In this document: in pieces, positions 1 through 8,137 of the stretch | Numbering within the stretch: position 1 is the first letter of the stretch | Layout of the letters: each line of letters starts with the position of its first letter | Assembly (NCBI RefSeq): GCF_004005495.1 | Contig: NZ_RZYA01000015.1 | Coordinates: 124,001 to 188,000 of the forward strand | Origin: Streptomyces antnestii | GTDB lineage: Bacteria; Actinomycetota; Actinomycetes; Streptomycetales; Streptomycetaceae | Reading direction: 5' to 3' | Length of the DNA stretch: 64,000 nt | Notes under the pieces: generated by a model | The model's input: only the letters and a program-made list of their open reading frames with translations | The model's database searches: none | What the model was told of the DNA's origin: nothing | Program-made: the position numbers and the translations under genes

Positions 1-1330
1 CCGGCAGCGTAGGCGGCACCAGACCGTCGTCGATGAGGGTGTCCTCGGAGATCACGAGTTCCACGCCGCGCTCGTTGGCCTGGGCCGTCTTGCCCAGCAG
101 GAGCGCGGCGAGCACCGGCTCGTTCACCGCGGCGACGACCTGGTCGGTGAGGGTCTGCGCCAGCTCCAGCTCGGCCGTCGCGAAGTCGACCGCCTCGTCG
201 GCCCGGCCCAGCTCGATCAGCGAGACGACGGTGTGGAGCCGGTTCGCCGCCTCGTGGGCCTGCGAGCGCAGCGCCTGCGTGAACCCCCGCTCCGAGTCCA
301 ACTCGCCCATCACCGCCTGGAGTTCGGTGTGGTCGCGCAGGGTCACCACGGTGCCGCGCCGGTCGCCGCTGGAGACGGGGGAGGTGTTCACGACGACCAC
401 GCGGTCCGCGGTCAGATGCACCTCGTCGACGCGGGGCTCGGCGGACAGGAGCGCGCCGGTCAGCGGCGCGGGCAGGCCGAGCTCGGCGACATTACGGCCG
501 ACCACGTCCTTGCCGCCGCCCTCCCCGCTGCTTCCCTCGCCGCCTTCCCCGCCGCCCTCCCTTCCGCCTTCCTCGCCGACGCCGAGCAGCTCGCGCGCCC
601 CGTCGTTGATGAGGGCGATCCTGCGCTGCCCGTCGAGCATCACCAGGCCCTCGCGCACCGCGTGCAGCGCCGCCTGGTGGTAGTCGTGCATGCGGCTGAG
701 CTCGGTCGCGTTCATCCCGTGCGTGTGCCGCCGCAGCCGGGCGTTGATCACGTACGTGCCGATGCCGCCGAGGACGAGCGCGCCCGCCGCGACGCCGGCC
801 ACCGCGAGGACCTGGCCGCGCGCCTGCGCGCTGATCTCCTCGACCGTGATGCCCGCGCTGACCAGACCGACGATCCGGTGGCCCGTGACGATCGGGGTGA
901 CCACCCGCACCGAGGGGCCGAGCGTGCCCGTGTACGTCTCCGAGAAGGTCCTGCCGCGCAGAGCCGGCCCGATATGGCCGAGGAAGCGCTCGCCTATGCG
1001 GCGCTTGTCGGGGTGGGTCCAGCGGATGCCGTGCGGATCCATGATCGTGACGAAGTCCACGCCGGTGTGGCGCTGGACGTCCGTCGCGTAGGGCTGGAGC
1101 GAACGGGACGGGTCGCCGCCGCCGGTGATCGCCTCGTGGACGGAGGGCGCGTCCGCGACCGCCCGCGCCGCCGCCGTCGCCTGGCGCCGGGCGGCCTCCT
1201 CGGCCTGACGGCCGTCGCTGACGTACGTGAACAGCGCGCACCCCGCGACCACGACGGCGACCAGGACGACCTGCATCGCGAAGAGCTGGCCGGCCAGGCT
1301 GCGGGCGCGTGGCAGGAAGGGGAAGCGCAT
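1..1330 (-). CDS. CitA/DcuS-type sensor histidine kinase (partial, 3' end outside window)
   Basis: Membrane sensor kinase of the CitA/DcuS family, which senses C4-dicarboxylates or citrate. Translating the reverse strand from the ATG at 1330 gives 443 open codons that run off the window edge. A first membrane helix lies at about residues 12-35, then a periplasmic sensor (Cache-like) region with a TIMDPHGIRWTHP motif, a second helix at about 172-194 and a PAS domain at about 215-335. The H-box reads RSQAHEAANRLHTV with the phosphoacceptor near H359, typical of this family. An insertion rich in Gly, Glu and Ser sits inside the PAS region. The ATPase domain is only begun. It is divergent from dctA, as in many dicarboxylate-sensing systems, so it probably controls that carrier; the response regulator would lie left of the window. 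The RBS is weak, so the start is moderately certain. Confidence 0.85.
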   Translation of the reverse strand, partial: MRFPFLPRARSLAGQLFAMQVVLVAVVVAGCALFTYVSDGRQAEEAARRQATAAARAVADAPSVHEAITGGGDPSRSLQPYATDVQRHTGVDFVTIMDPHGIRWTHPDKRRIGERFLGHIGPALRGRTFSETYTGTLGPSVRVVTPIVTGHRIVGLVSAGITVEEISAQARGQVLAVAGVAAGALVLGGIGTYVINARLRRHTHGMNATELSRMHDYHQAALHAVREGLVMLDGQRRIALINDGARELLGVGEEGGREGGGEGGEGSSGEGGGKDVVGRNVAELGLPAPLTGALLSAEPRVDEVHLTADRVVVVNTSPVSSGDRRGTVVTLRDHTELQAVMGELDSERGFTQALRSQAHEAANRLHTVVSLIELGRADEAVDFATAELELAQTLTDQVVAAVNEPVLAALLLGKTAQANERGVELVISEDTLIDDGLVPPTLP

Positions 1331-1348
1331 GGAGCCCAGTGTGCCTCT

Positions 1349-1400
1349 CGGTACGAGCGTGAACGTATATCGGTACGAGCGTGAACGTATAAGCGTGAAC
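1349..1400. repeat. Direct repeats in the kinase-dctA intergenic region
   Basis: A 20-bp unit (cggtacgagcgtgaacgtat) occurs at 1349-1368 and again at 1371-1390, a 22-bp period equal to two helical turns. A partial third copy (agcgtgaac) follows at 1392-1400. The array sits between the divergent kinase and dctA. Helically phased direct repeats here are a plausible binding site for the cognate response regulator; that role is inference. Confidence 0.6.
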
Positions 1401-1570
1401 TAAATGAACGGAAGGGTGACGCCCTTCACCAGCTGGGAGATAGTCACCGGGATTCGCCAGACGTGAGCCGCACGCATGGCGCGTACGTGCAGGTTCTCCG
1501 TACGCCTTCTCCGTACGCCGGAACCACCCGCACCTACCCGTACGCCCGACATCGTCGTCAGGAGGCACCC

Positions 1571-2947
1571 GTGGCCGAGACCCAGGTGGCACCCGCCACC
1601 AAGCGAGACCGCACCCACTATCTGTACATCGCCGTCATCGGTGCCGTCCTGCTCGGCATCGCGGTCGGCTTCATCTGGCCCGACTTCGCCAAGGAGCTCA
1701 AGCCGGTCGGCACCGGCTTCGTGAACCTGATCAAGATGATGATCTCGCCGATCATCTTCTGCACGATCGTGCTCGGCGTCGGGTCCGTGCGCAAGGCCGC
1801 CAAGATCGGCAAGGTCGGCGGCCTCGCGCTCGGCTACTTCATGGTCATGTCCGTGGTCGCGCTCGCCATCGGCCTCGTCGTCGGCAACATCCTGCACCCG
1901 GGCGACGGCATGCACCTCACGCAGGCCGTCAAGGACGTCGGCCACACGGCCGCGAAGGACGCCGCCGAGGGCCCCGTCGACTTCGTCCTCGGGATCATCC
2001 CGCTGACCATGGTGTCGGCGTTCACCGAGGGTCAGGTGCTCCAGACCCTCCTGGTCGCGCTCCTCGTCGGCTTCGCGCTCCAGGCCATGGGCCGCGCCGG
2101 TGAGCCGGTCCTCAAGGGCGTCGAGCACATCCAGAAGCTGGTCTTCCGCGTCCTCGGCATGATCATGTGGGCCGCGCCCGTCGGCGCGTTCGGCGCGATG
2201 GCGGCCGTCATCGGCGAGACCGGCATGGACGCCCTCAAGGCACTCGCCACGATCATGCTCGGCTTCTACGTCACCTGCATCCTCTTCGTCGTCGTGGTCC
2301 TCGGCACCCTGCTGCGCCTGGCCACCGGCTACAACCTGTTCGCGCTCCTGAAGTACCTGGGCCGCGAGTTCCTGCTCATCCTGTCCACCTCGTCGTCCGA
2401 GTCCGCGCTGCCGCGGCTCATCGCGAAGATGGAGCACCTGGGCGTCAGCCGCCCGGTCGTCGGCATCACGGTTCCGACGGGCTACTCCTTCAACCTCGAC
2501 GGCACGATGATCTACCTGACCATGGCCTCCCTGTTCATCGCCGACGCCATGGACCAGCCGATGGCCATCGGCCAGCAGATCGGCCTGCTGCTCTTCATGA
2601 TGGTCGCCTCGAAGGGCGCCGCGGGTGTCTCCGGCTCCGGCATCGCCGTCCTCGCCAGCGGACTCCAGTCGCACAAGCCGGCCCTCGTCGACGGCGTCGG
2701 CCTGATCATCGGCATCGACCGCTTCATGAGCGAGGCCCGCGCCCTCACCAACTTCGCGGGCAACGCGGTGGCGACGCTTCTCATCGGTACGTGGACGGGC
2801 GAGGTCGACAAGGACCGGGTCGCACGCGTGCTGGCGGGGGACCTGCCGTTCGACGAGCGGACGCTCGTCGACGACGGTGCCGTCCCGGCGGGCGTGCCGG
2901 ATCAGCGCGGTGGCGGCGACGAGGAGAAGGAGCTCGCCAAGGCGTGA
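1571..2947 (+). CDS. dctA: C4-dicarboxylate/cation symporter DctA (DAACS family)
   Basis: Membrane symporter of the dicarboxylate/amino acid:cation symporter family, importing succinate, fumarate or malate with protons or sodium. The 458-residue product has the usual length. It shows the re-entrant-loop serine motif STSSSESALPRL, the VPTGYSFNLDGT motif and the second hairpin SKGAAGVSGSGIAVLAS, all hallmarks of the GltPh fold. The GTG at 1571 is chosen because AGGAGG lies just upstream (1560-1565) and the first membrane helix begins about residue 15. Upstream in-frame ATG starts would add an implausible basic leader. It is divergent from a CitA-type kinase that probably regulates it. The charged C-terminal tail is typical of actinomycete members. 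Confidence 0.93.
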   Translation: MAETQVAPATKRDRTHYLYIAVIGAVLLGIAVGFIWPDFAKELKPVGTGFVNLIKMMISPIIFCTIVLGVGSVRKAAKIGKVGGLALGYFMVMSVVALAIGLVVGNILHPGDGMHLTQAVKDVGHTAAKDAAEGPVDFVLGIIPLTMVSAFTEGQVLQTLLVALLVGFALQAMGRAGEPVLKGVEHIQKLVFRVLGMIMWAAPVGAFGAMAAVIGETGMDALKALATIMLGFYVTCILFVVVVLGTLLRLATGYNLFALLKYLGREFLLILSTSSSESALPRLIAKMEHLGVSRPVVGITVPTGYSFNLDGTMIYLTMASLFIADAMDQPMAIGQQIGLLLFMMVASKGAAGVSGSGIAVLASGLQSHKPALVDGVGLIIGIDRFMSEARALTNFAGNAVATLLIGTWTGEVDKDRVARVLAGDLPFDERTLVDDGAVPAGVPDQRGGGDEEKELAKA

Positions 2948-2972
2948 GCCGGGCGGTCTGTCGGTCAGACGG

Positions 2973-3584
2973 TCAGTCGATCTTTGCCACGAGTTCGGTG
3001 GCGCGTGAGGCGGGTACGCCTGCCGCGGTCAGTACGGTGACCGCGGCGGAGCGGCCCGCCTCTTCTGCTGGGATCAGCCCGTCGTTGACCGCTTCGAGTA
3101 GCCCGAACAGCACCTGCTCATGGACGTACGCGAGGGCAGGCGGCGGCAGAGGTGACATGAACTCGCCTGATTCCAGGCCTTGTTGGAGTAGATCGGCGCA
3201 GCTGTCGCGGACCGGGGCCAGCCGGGCGCGGATGCCCTCGACGGTGACTGCGCGCTGCGCGAGGGCGACAAGCAGGCGGTAGCGGTCGGCGACCTTCCAT
3301 ACGGCGAGCAGGGAGCGGGACACGGCCTCGGCGGGGTCGGTCACGCCCGCGCGTCCCTCGGCTTGTGCAGCCTCGACCGCGGCGACGGCGTCGTCGACCA
3401 GCGCGGCGACGAGCGCCTCGCGGCTGGGGAAGTGCCCGTAGACCGTGCGCCGTACGACGCCCGCGGCCCTGGCGATCTGGTCCATGGACGCGTCCGGGTC
3501 GCGCAGCAGTTCGGCGAGGGCGACGTCGAGGATGCGGCGTCGGTTGGTGTCGGCTCGTCCTGAAGTCACGCGCTCATTCTGCAC
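2973..3584 (-). CDS. TetR-family transcriptional repressor
   Basis: DNA-binding repressor of about 203 residues. The N-terminal TetR helix-turn-helix is clear: RRRILDVALAELLRDPDASM, then DQIARAAGVVRRTVYGHF with the family YxHF signature near residue 55. The C-terminal half is an all-helical ligand-binding domain. The start is uncertain: the GTG at 3584 has GGGA upstream, while the GTG at 3569 would be five codons shorter. It is divergent from a DHA2 efflux pump. The intergenic region carries a cluster of palindromes suited to a TetR dimer, so it most likely represses the pump and itself and is released by a toxic pump substrate. The ligand cannot be told from sequence. Confidence 0.88.
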   Translation of the reverse strand: MQNERVTSGRADTNRRRILDVALAELLRDPDASMDQIARAAGVVRRTVYGHFPSREALVAALVDDAVAAVEAAQAEGRAGVTDPAEAVSRSLLAVWKVADRYRLLVALAQRAVTVEGIRARLAPVRDSCADLLQQGLESGEFMSPLPPPALAYVHEQVLFGLLEAVNDGLIPAEEAGRSAAVTVLTAAGVPASRATELVAKID

Positions 3585-3612
3585 CCCGGTCCCGACCCTG
3601 TTCGCGCGTGGT

Positions 3613-3677
3613 TTTGCACAGTGCCGTGCAGTGACGTAAATTGCACACTGCTGTGTAATTGCACACTGATGTGCAAT
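3613..3677. promoter_or_regulatory. Palindromic operator array for the divergent TetR/MFS pair
   Basis: Two near-perfect 20-bp palindromes of the form ATTGCACA-N4-TGTGCAAT lie at 3640-3659 (right arm TGTGTAAT) and 3658-3677 (exact arms). They overlap by two bases, giving an 18-bp period. A weaker relative (ttgcacagtgccgtgcagtg) lies at about 3614-3633. This is the pattern expected for cooperative TetR dimers between a repressor gene and its target. It lies between the repressor start and the exporter start at 3746. Confidence 0.75.
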
Positions 3678-3745
3678 GTCCGTGGGCATGCGGACACATG
3701 GACTCGTGGACTGAGGGGCAGGGAGCCCCGGAGGGTGGCAGAGGA

Positions 3746-5422
3746 ATGCGCCTCGTCATGAAGGAGCCGGTCGAGGGGATGGACCGGCCGTACGCCCGCC
3801 GCTGGTGGGCCCTGCTCGTGCTCTGTCTGAGCCTGCTGATCATCGTGATGGCGAACACCGCGCTCACCGTCGCGGCGCCCGACATGACCAAGGACCTCGG
3901 CCTGACCAGCGCCGACCTCCAGTGGGTCATCGACGGTTACACCGTCCCGTACGCGGCCCTGATGCTGCTGCTCGGCGCGATCGGCGACAAGTACAGCCGA
4001 CGCGGCGCACTCATCCTGGGCCTCCTGGTCTTCGGCGGCGGCGCCGTCGCGGGCTCGCTCGTCGGCAGCTCGGCCGGGGTCATCGCGGCCCGCGCGGTGA
4101 TGGGCGTCGGCGCGGCCATGATCATGCCCGCCACGCTGTCGCTGCTCGCGGCCACCTTCCCGAGCGCCGAGCGCGCCAAGGCCATCGTGCTGTGGACCGC
4201 CACCGCGGGGCTCGCTATCGCCGCCGGCCCCCTGGTCGCCGGCGCGCTCCTGCGCAACCACGGCTGGTCGTCCACGTTCCTGATCAACGTGCCCGTGGCC
4301 GCCGTCGCCCTCGTCGGCGCCCTCGTCCTCGTACCGCCGTCCAAGGCGGCGCACCAGCACCGCATCGACTACGTCGGCGGACTTCTCTCCGTCGTCTGGG
4401 TCGGCGCCGTCGTCTACATGATCATCGAGGGCCCGCACTTCGGCTGGGGCGCCAAGGCGATCGGCGCTGCGGTCGTCGCGGGCGTGGCCCTGGTGGCCTT
4501 CGTCCTGTGGGAGCTGCGCCACCCGCGCCCGGTCCTGAACGTCCGCCGCTTCACGGACCGCCGCTTCTCCGGCTCGAACCTCGCGGTCGCCCTCTTCTTC
4601 CTCGCCGTCTTCGGCGCCTTCTACTACCTCACCCAGCACCTCCAGTTCGTCCTCGGCTACGACGCGCTGGCCACCGGAGTACGGATGCTGCCGTTGGCCG
4701 GAGCGGTCTTCGTGGGCTCGGCGCTCACGGGGTACCTCACCCCGCGCATCGGCATGAGGATCACAGTGACGGTCGGCATGGTCGGCGGCACCGCGGCCCT
4801 CGCGCTCCTCACGCGCATCGACACCTCGTCGTCGTACGGGGACTTCGTGGTGCCTCTGGTCATCCTCGGCCTTGCGATCGGCCTCGCCCTCTCGCCGTGC
4901 ACCGACGCGATCATGGGCTCGTTTCCCGAGTCGGAGCTGGGCGTGGGCGGCGCGGTCAATGACACGTCGCTCGAACTCGGCGGCTCGCTCGGCATCGCGA
5001 TCCTCGGTTCGGTCCTGGCCGGCTCGTACTCGTCGCGGCTGGCGGACAACACGGCCGGTTCGAAACTGCCCGCCGACGCGCTGGGCACCGCGCAGGACTC
5101 GGTCGGCGCGGGCTACGCGGTGGCGCAGGGCATCGGTGACCAGGCCCACCGGGCCGCCGAGAAGGCGGCGGCCGCGACCAGTCCCGAGCAGGCGGCCCAG
5201 CTCAAGGCGCAGGCCGAGCAGCTCGCGGGAGGCGCGAGGCAGATGGCCGACGCGGTCGGCTCCGCCTTCTCGGACGCGGTGGCGCACACGAGTCTGGTAG
5301 GTGCGGTAATGCTGGGGGTCGGGACGGTTCTGGTGGCGGTACTTCTGCCGCGGCGAGGGGCGAGGCAGCAGCCGGAACCCGTTGAGGGGGTGGAGGAGAA
5401 GGAGCTGGTGGCGAACGGCTGA
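3746..5422 (+). CDS. MFS drug exporter, DHA2 (14-TMS) family
   Basis: Inner-membrane proton-driven efflux pump of the EmrB/QacA group, 558 residues, consistent with 14 helices. Motif A is visible as LLGAIGDKYSRRGALILGLL and antiporter motif C as GPLVAGALLRNHGWSSTFL, both diagnostic of DHA2 drug exporters. The segment DLGLTSADLQWVIDGYTV is the usual TM1-TM2 signature. A long Ala/Gln-rich extracytoplasmic loop precedes the last helix. ATG 3746 is preceded by GGAGGG; ATGs at 3758 and 3779 are alternatives, and a more upstream in-frame ATG would sit inside the operators. Divergent from the TetR gene and presumably repressed by it. Substrate unknown. Confidence 0.9.
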   Translation: MRLVMKEPVEGMDRPYARRWWALLVLCLSLLIIVMANTALTVAAPDMTKDLGLTSADLQWVIDGYTVPYAALMLLLGAIGDKYSRRGALILGLLVFGGGAVAGSLVGSSAGVIAARAVMGVGAAMIMPATLSLLAATFPSAERAKAIVLWTATAGLAIAAGPLVAGALLRNHGWSSTFLINVPVAAVALVGALVLVPPSKAAHQHRIDYVGGLLSVVWVGAVVYMIIEGPHFGWGAKAIGAAVVAGVALVAFVLWELRHPRPVLNVRRFTDRRFSGSNLAVALFFLAVFGAFYYLTQHLQFVLGYDALATGVRMLPLAGAVFVGSALTGYLTPRIGMRITVTVGMVGGTAALALLTRIDTSSSYGDFVVPLVILGLAIGLALSPCTDAIMGSFPESELGVGGAVNDTSLELGGSLGIAILGSVLAGSYSSRLADNTAGSKLPADALGTAQDSVGAGYAVAQGIGDQAHRAAEKAAAATSPEQAAQLKAQAEQLAGGARQMADAVGSAFSDAVAHTSLVGAVMLGVGTVLVAVLLPRRGARQQPEPVEGVEEKELVANG

Positions 5423-5457
5423 GGCAGGGGGCCTCGAGAACAAGGGGTGCTACGAAG

Positions 5458-6207
5458 TCACTTCGAGCCGTCCAGCCCCATGAGGACGGAGTAAGCCGAC
5501 TCTGCCCGGCGCGCCGGTACGGCGTCACGGCGCGCGTGGTCCAGAAAGCTCTGAGTCCCGCCATGGTGGCGAACCCGGCCGCCATCCATAAGGGTGACGG
5601 TGTCGGCTTCGTCGGCCAGGTCGGCGATGTCATGAGTCGACATGAGCACCGGAGTCTTCGCCGCGACCTCTCGCAGCACGTCACGGAAGACTGTGCGCTG
5701 GTGAGGGTCGAGCCCGGCCGTCGGCTCGTCCAACAAGATGACGCGTGCGTCGTGGGCCAGGGAGCAGGCGATGCCGACTCGGCGGAGTTGGCCCCCGGAA
5801 AGATTGGCGGTCTTTTGGCCGGCCTGCTCGGCCAGGCCGACCTGGTCGAGGGTGGCTCCGGCGCGCTCCCATGCATGGGAGCGGCTCTCGCCCTTCAGCC
5901 AGGCGACGTATGCCACGTACTCGCGGGCGGTCAACTGCCGTGAGGTGGGCACACGCTGAGGAAGCCAGGCCACCTGGCGACGGTATTCACGGCTGGCGGA
6001 TGTGAGGTCCGTGCCGCTGAACAGGACTTTGCCTGCCTTCGGCTCGACCGTGCCTGCGAGAAGAGCCATCGTGGTGGACTTTCCCGCCCCGTTGGGCCCG
6101 AGCAGGATGGTCAGGCCATGCGCAGGGACCTCATAGGTGAAGCGGGACAGGACAGGGCGGATCCAGCGGTGATAGCCGAAGGTCACACGGTCGAGCAGCA
6201 CAGTCAT
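5458..6207 (-). CDS. ABC transporter ATP-binding protein
   Basis: Cytoplasmic ATPase of 249 residues, single nucleotide-binding domain. Walker A is LLGPNGAGKST, the Q-loop lies in WLPQRVPTSRQLTAREYV, the ABC signature is LSGGQLRRVGIA, Walker B is VILLDEPTAGLDP and the switch histidine is in MSTHDIADLADEAD. The ATG at 6207 overlaps the stop of the upstream membrane gene by four bases (ATGA), so translational coupling is expected. A longer in-frame ORF upstream reads through the membrane gene in another frame and is not real. It is the last gene of a lower-GC cassette transcribed leftward from about 8.6 kb and should energise the two membrane proteins encoded upstream. Confidence 0.9.
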   Translation of the reverse strand: MTVLLDRVTFGYHRWIRPVLSRFTYEVPAHGLTILLGPNGAGKSTTMALLAGTVEPKAGKVLFSGTDLTSASREYRRQVAWLPQRVPTSRQLTAREYVAYVAWLKGESRSHAWERAGATLDQVGLAEQAGQKTANLSGGQLRRVGIACSLAHDARVILLDEPTAGLDPHQRTVFRDVLREVAAKTPVLMSTHDIADLADEADTVTLMDGGRVRHHGGTQSFLDHARRDAVPARRAESAYSVLMGLDGSK

Positions 6208-6737
6208 CGGTCGGTCCTTGGTGCGAAACAGATGAGGGAGAGAACTCCGGCCAGATAGACGGCCGCAGCGCCTGCGGCAGCGTGTACGACATGGGCACGC
6301 TCTGTGACGATCACCCAGGGGTAGGGGTCGTTGCGACTCCGACCCCCCAGGAACATGGAGTGAATCATCCAGAAGGCAGGGAGCAGGGTCGCCCGGTGTC
6401 CGAGGAGTGGCCAGGCGCCCAGGGCGAGTCCACAGAAGAGCAGGTTGTTGCGCGCCGCTGTCCACAGGGCTTCTGCTCCGAGTGGGGACATCGCGATGGC
6501 TACTGCGGTCACGAGCACAGCGAAACCGGATGCCAGCGTGATGTCCCTCGCGTCGAGCCTACGGACGGCGGACCGTTCCACGGAGGGCATTCGCCGTTCA
6601 AGGCAGACGACCAAAGCGACGGAGGGGATGAGGCAGAAGAAGTTGCTGAGCTCTGTGGGTACCGCGTAATCCCCCAGGAACGCAGGGAATTCGAGGACCA
6701 TGTCCAGAGTGAGCCCGACGCTCAGGATGAAAGCCAA
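6204..6737 (-). CDS. Small polytopic membrane protein of the ABC cassette (5' end probably frameshifted)
   Basis: Membrane subunit with about five predicted helices and no recognised family. The intact ORF begins at a TTG (6737) that has no RBS and would cut the first helix. Upstream, a GTG at 6792 lies two bases after the preceding gene's stop and opens VIWWLRQRGG, a natural membrane-protein start, but it falls out of frame at a run of eight G on the coding strand (6763-6770 on the plus strand, as C8). Removing one G gives a continuous frame reading RGGLGLLPGALLAFILS, extending the first hydrophobic helix. The true gene is therefore probably 6204-6792, either mutated, mis-sequenced or subject to slippage. 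It likely forms the transport channel with its neighbours. Confidence 0.75.
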   Translation of the reverse strand: MAFILSVGLTLDMVLEFPAFLGDYAVPTELSNFFCLIPSVALVVCLERRMPSVERSAVRRLDARDITLASGFAVLVTAVAIAMSPLGAEALWTAARNNLLFCGLALGAWPLLGHRATLLPAFWMIHSMFLGGRSRNDPYPWVIVTERAHVVHAAAGAAAVYLAGVLSLICFAPRTDR

Positions 6738-6762
6738 CAGGGCGCCGGGCAGCAGGCCCAGG

Positions 6763-6770
6763 CCCCCCCC
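6763..6770. repeat. C8/G8 homopolymer at an apparent frameshift
   Basis: Eight consecutive C on the plus strand. On the coding (minus) strand the G8 tract separates a plausible GTG-initiated N-terminus from the membrane-protein body. Seven G would join them in one frame. Confidence 0.8.
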
Positions 6771-6794
6771 GCTGTCGCAGCCACCAGATCACGT

Positions 6795-8078
6795 TCAGCG
6801 ACCTGTCCGGCAGGCATGCCGAAGCTGCTCGAAGTACCAGGCCTTCTGCTGTTGCGGTGGAAGCTTGTTCACTCTGGTCATCTCGGCGAGGAGCTGTCCT
6901 CGACTCGGCCCTTGCTTGAACTGTTGGGTCTCATGGGACAGCCAGGCAAGGTAATCGCTCTCCACACCTATGGTCCGGGCGACCCAGAGGGTGTTGTAGT
7001 GCAGAGCGTTCCAGTCCGGTTCCGCGCAGGGCATCCCGACGACCGATATGGCGATGTTCTCCCGAAGGGCCTGGTCCGCGTTGCCGGGCACCAGGCTGAG
7101 TGTCCAATGCTCCCCTCTGGTGTCGAGGTGCTGAGCTTCGGCCACGGTGCGGTCGGTGATGCGGGTGGGCTGCTCAGTGATGACGCCCCCGGCCTGCAAT
7201 TGGCCTGTCATCTTGGCGAGTTTGGCCTGAATCTCCCTGATGTGCCGGGAGCCGGCTGTCGGCACGCAGACTTCAGGCGTGTCTCCTTCGCAGGTGATAG
7301 GGGCCAAGCCCTTGGCTGCCGGCGCGATTGCACGCCAGTCTTTGGTGATGCTGTACGCGCCGAGTAGGCCACTGACCGCGATAGCGAGGGACGCGGCAAC
7401 AGAGGCGACGTCGATACGCCGGCGCCATGCGAGTACAACGCAGGCAAGCGCCAGACACACCGTCGGCAGCACTGCGGCTGCCGTCATGGCCAGTGAGTAC
7501 GTCTCTCCGAACCCCACCCAGGAGATGGACCCAGTGACATGGTGCGCCCAGTAACTGTCCGTCCCCAGGGGAAAACTGATCCCGATGAATACCGCCACGG
7601 CTACGAGCGGCGCGGCGTACAGCGCATGGAATCTGCGCCCTACGACGAATCCGATGACGGCGTGCGCAGTGAGCAGGACGACGACGATCCCCATCAGCTG
7701 CAACACGTACAGATCGGGAAGGACTCCGACCACCCACAGCCCGCCGGCCATGACGCCGGCGGTGAGGGCAGACAGGGAGAGCACGGCGATGAGGATGGGT
7801 TGGACTGCAATGCGCCACGTGGAGCGCGCTGCGCCCAACTCCCAGGTGCCCAGGGCTCGCAGTCGTGTCGCTTCAACCGCGGCCAGGCCTGCCACGGCCG
7901 CGGCCGCCATCGGGAGCGGGGCATGCACGGCATACGACGCGACCTGAGCGGGCCACGGAACCGCAATGAGCGGCTGAATGTTGCGGGTAGTCGTGAGGAA
8001 GACGTAGGTGAAGAAGAGGCCAATTACAGGGAAGGCCAGCACGGCTGGATGCGTGCGTAGAGCAGAGGAGAAACGCAT
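6795..8078 (-). CDS. Large membrane protein with C-terminal extracytoplasmic domain (ABC cassette)
   Basis: A 427-residue protein of unrecognised family. Six to seven hydrophobic segments occupy about residues 10-270, for example FPVIGLFFTYVFLTT, GIVVVLLTAHAVIGFVVG and AAVLPTVCLALACVVLAW. About 160 polar residues follow that contain cysteines in TCEGDTPEVCVPT and VGMPCAEPDW and probably lie outside the membrane. The ATG at 8078 is chosen for its GAGGG RBS six bases upstream. The gene sits 59 bp downstream of a secreted protein gene and directly upstream of a small membrane gene and an ABC ATPase, so it is likely an export, sensing or immunity component. G+C is clearly lower than in flanking genes, suggesting acquisition. 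Confidence 0.75.
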   Translation of the reverse strand: MRFSSALRTHPAVLAFPVIGLFFTYVFLTTTRNIQPLIAVPWPAQVASYAVHAPLPMAAAAVAGLAAVEATRLRALGTWELGAARSTWRIAVQPILIAVLSLSALTAGVMAGGLWVVGVLPDLYVLQLMGIVVVLLTAHAVIGFVVGRRFHALYAAPLVAVAVFIGISFPLGTDSYWAHHVTGSISWVGFGETYSLAMTAAAVLPTVCLALACVVLAWRRRIDVASVAASLAIAVSGLLGAYSITKDWRAIAPAAKGLAPITCEGDTPEVCVPTAGSRHIREIQAKLAKMTGQLQAGGVITEQPTRITDRTVAEAQHLDTRGEHWTLSLVPGNADQALRENIAISVVGMPCAEPDWNALHYNTLWVARTIGVESDYLAWLSHETQQFKQGPSRGQLLAEMTRVNKLPPQQQKAWYFEQLRHACRTGR

Positions 8079-8137
8079 GAACCCTCGAATGGAGAACAAA
8101 TCCGGGCCGCCGCACATTGTGTGACGGCCCGGCAGGA

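Noticed and set aside
492..1592. Long minus-strand ORF rich in Arg, Gly and Pro
   Set aside because: It is an out-of-frame shadow of the CitA-type kinase; the adjacent frame gives a coherent kinase with H-box and membrane helices.
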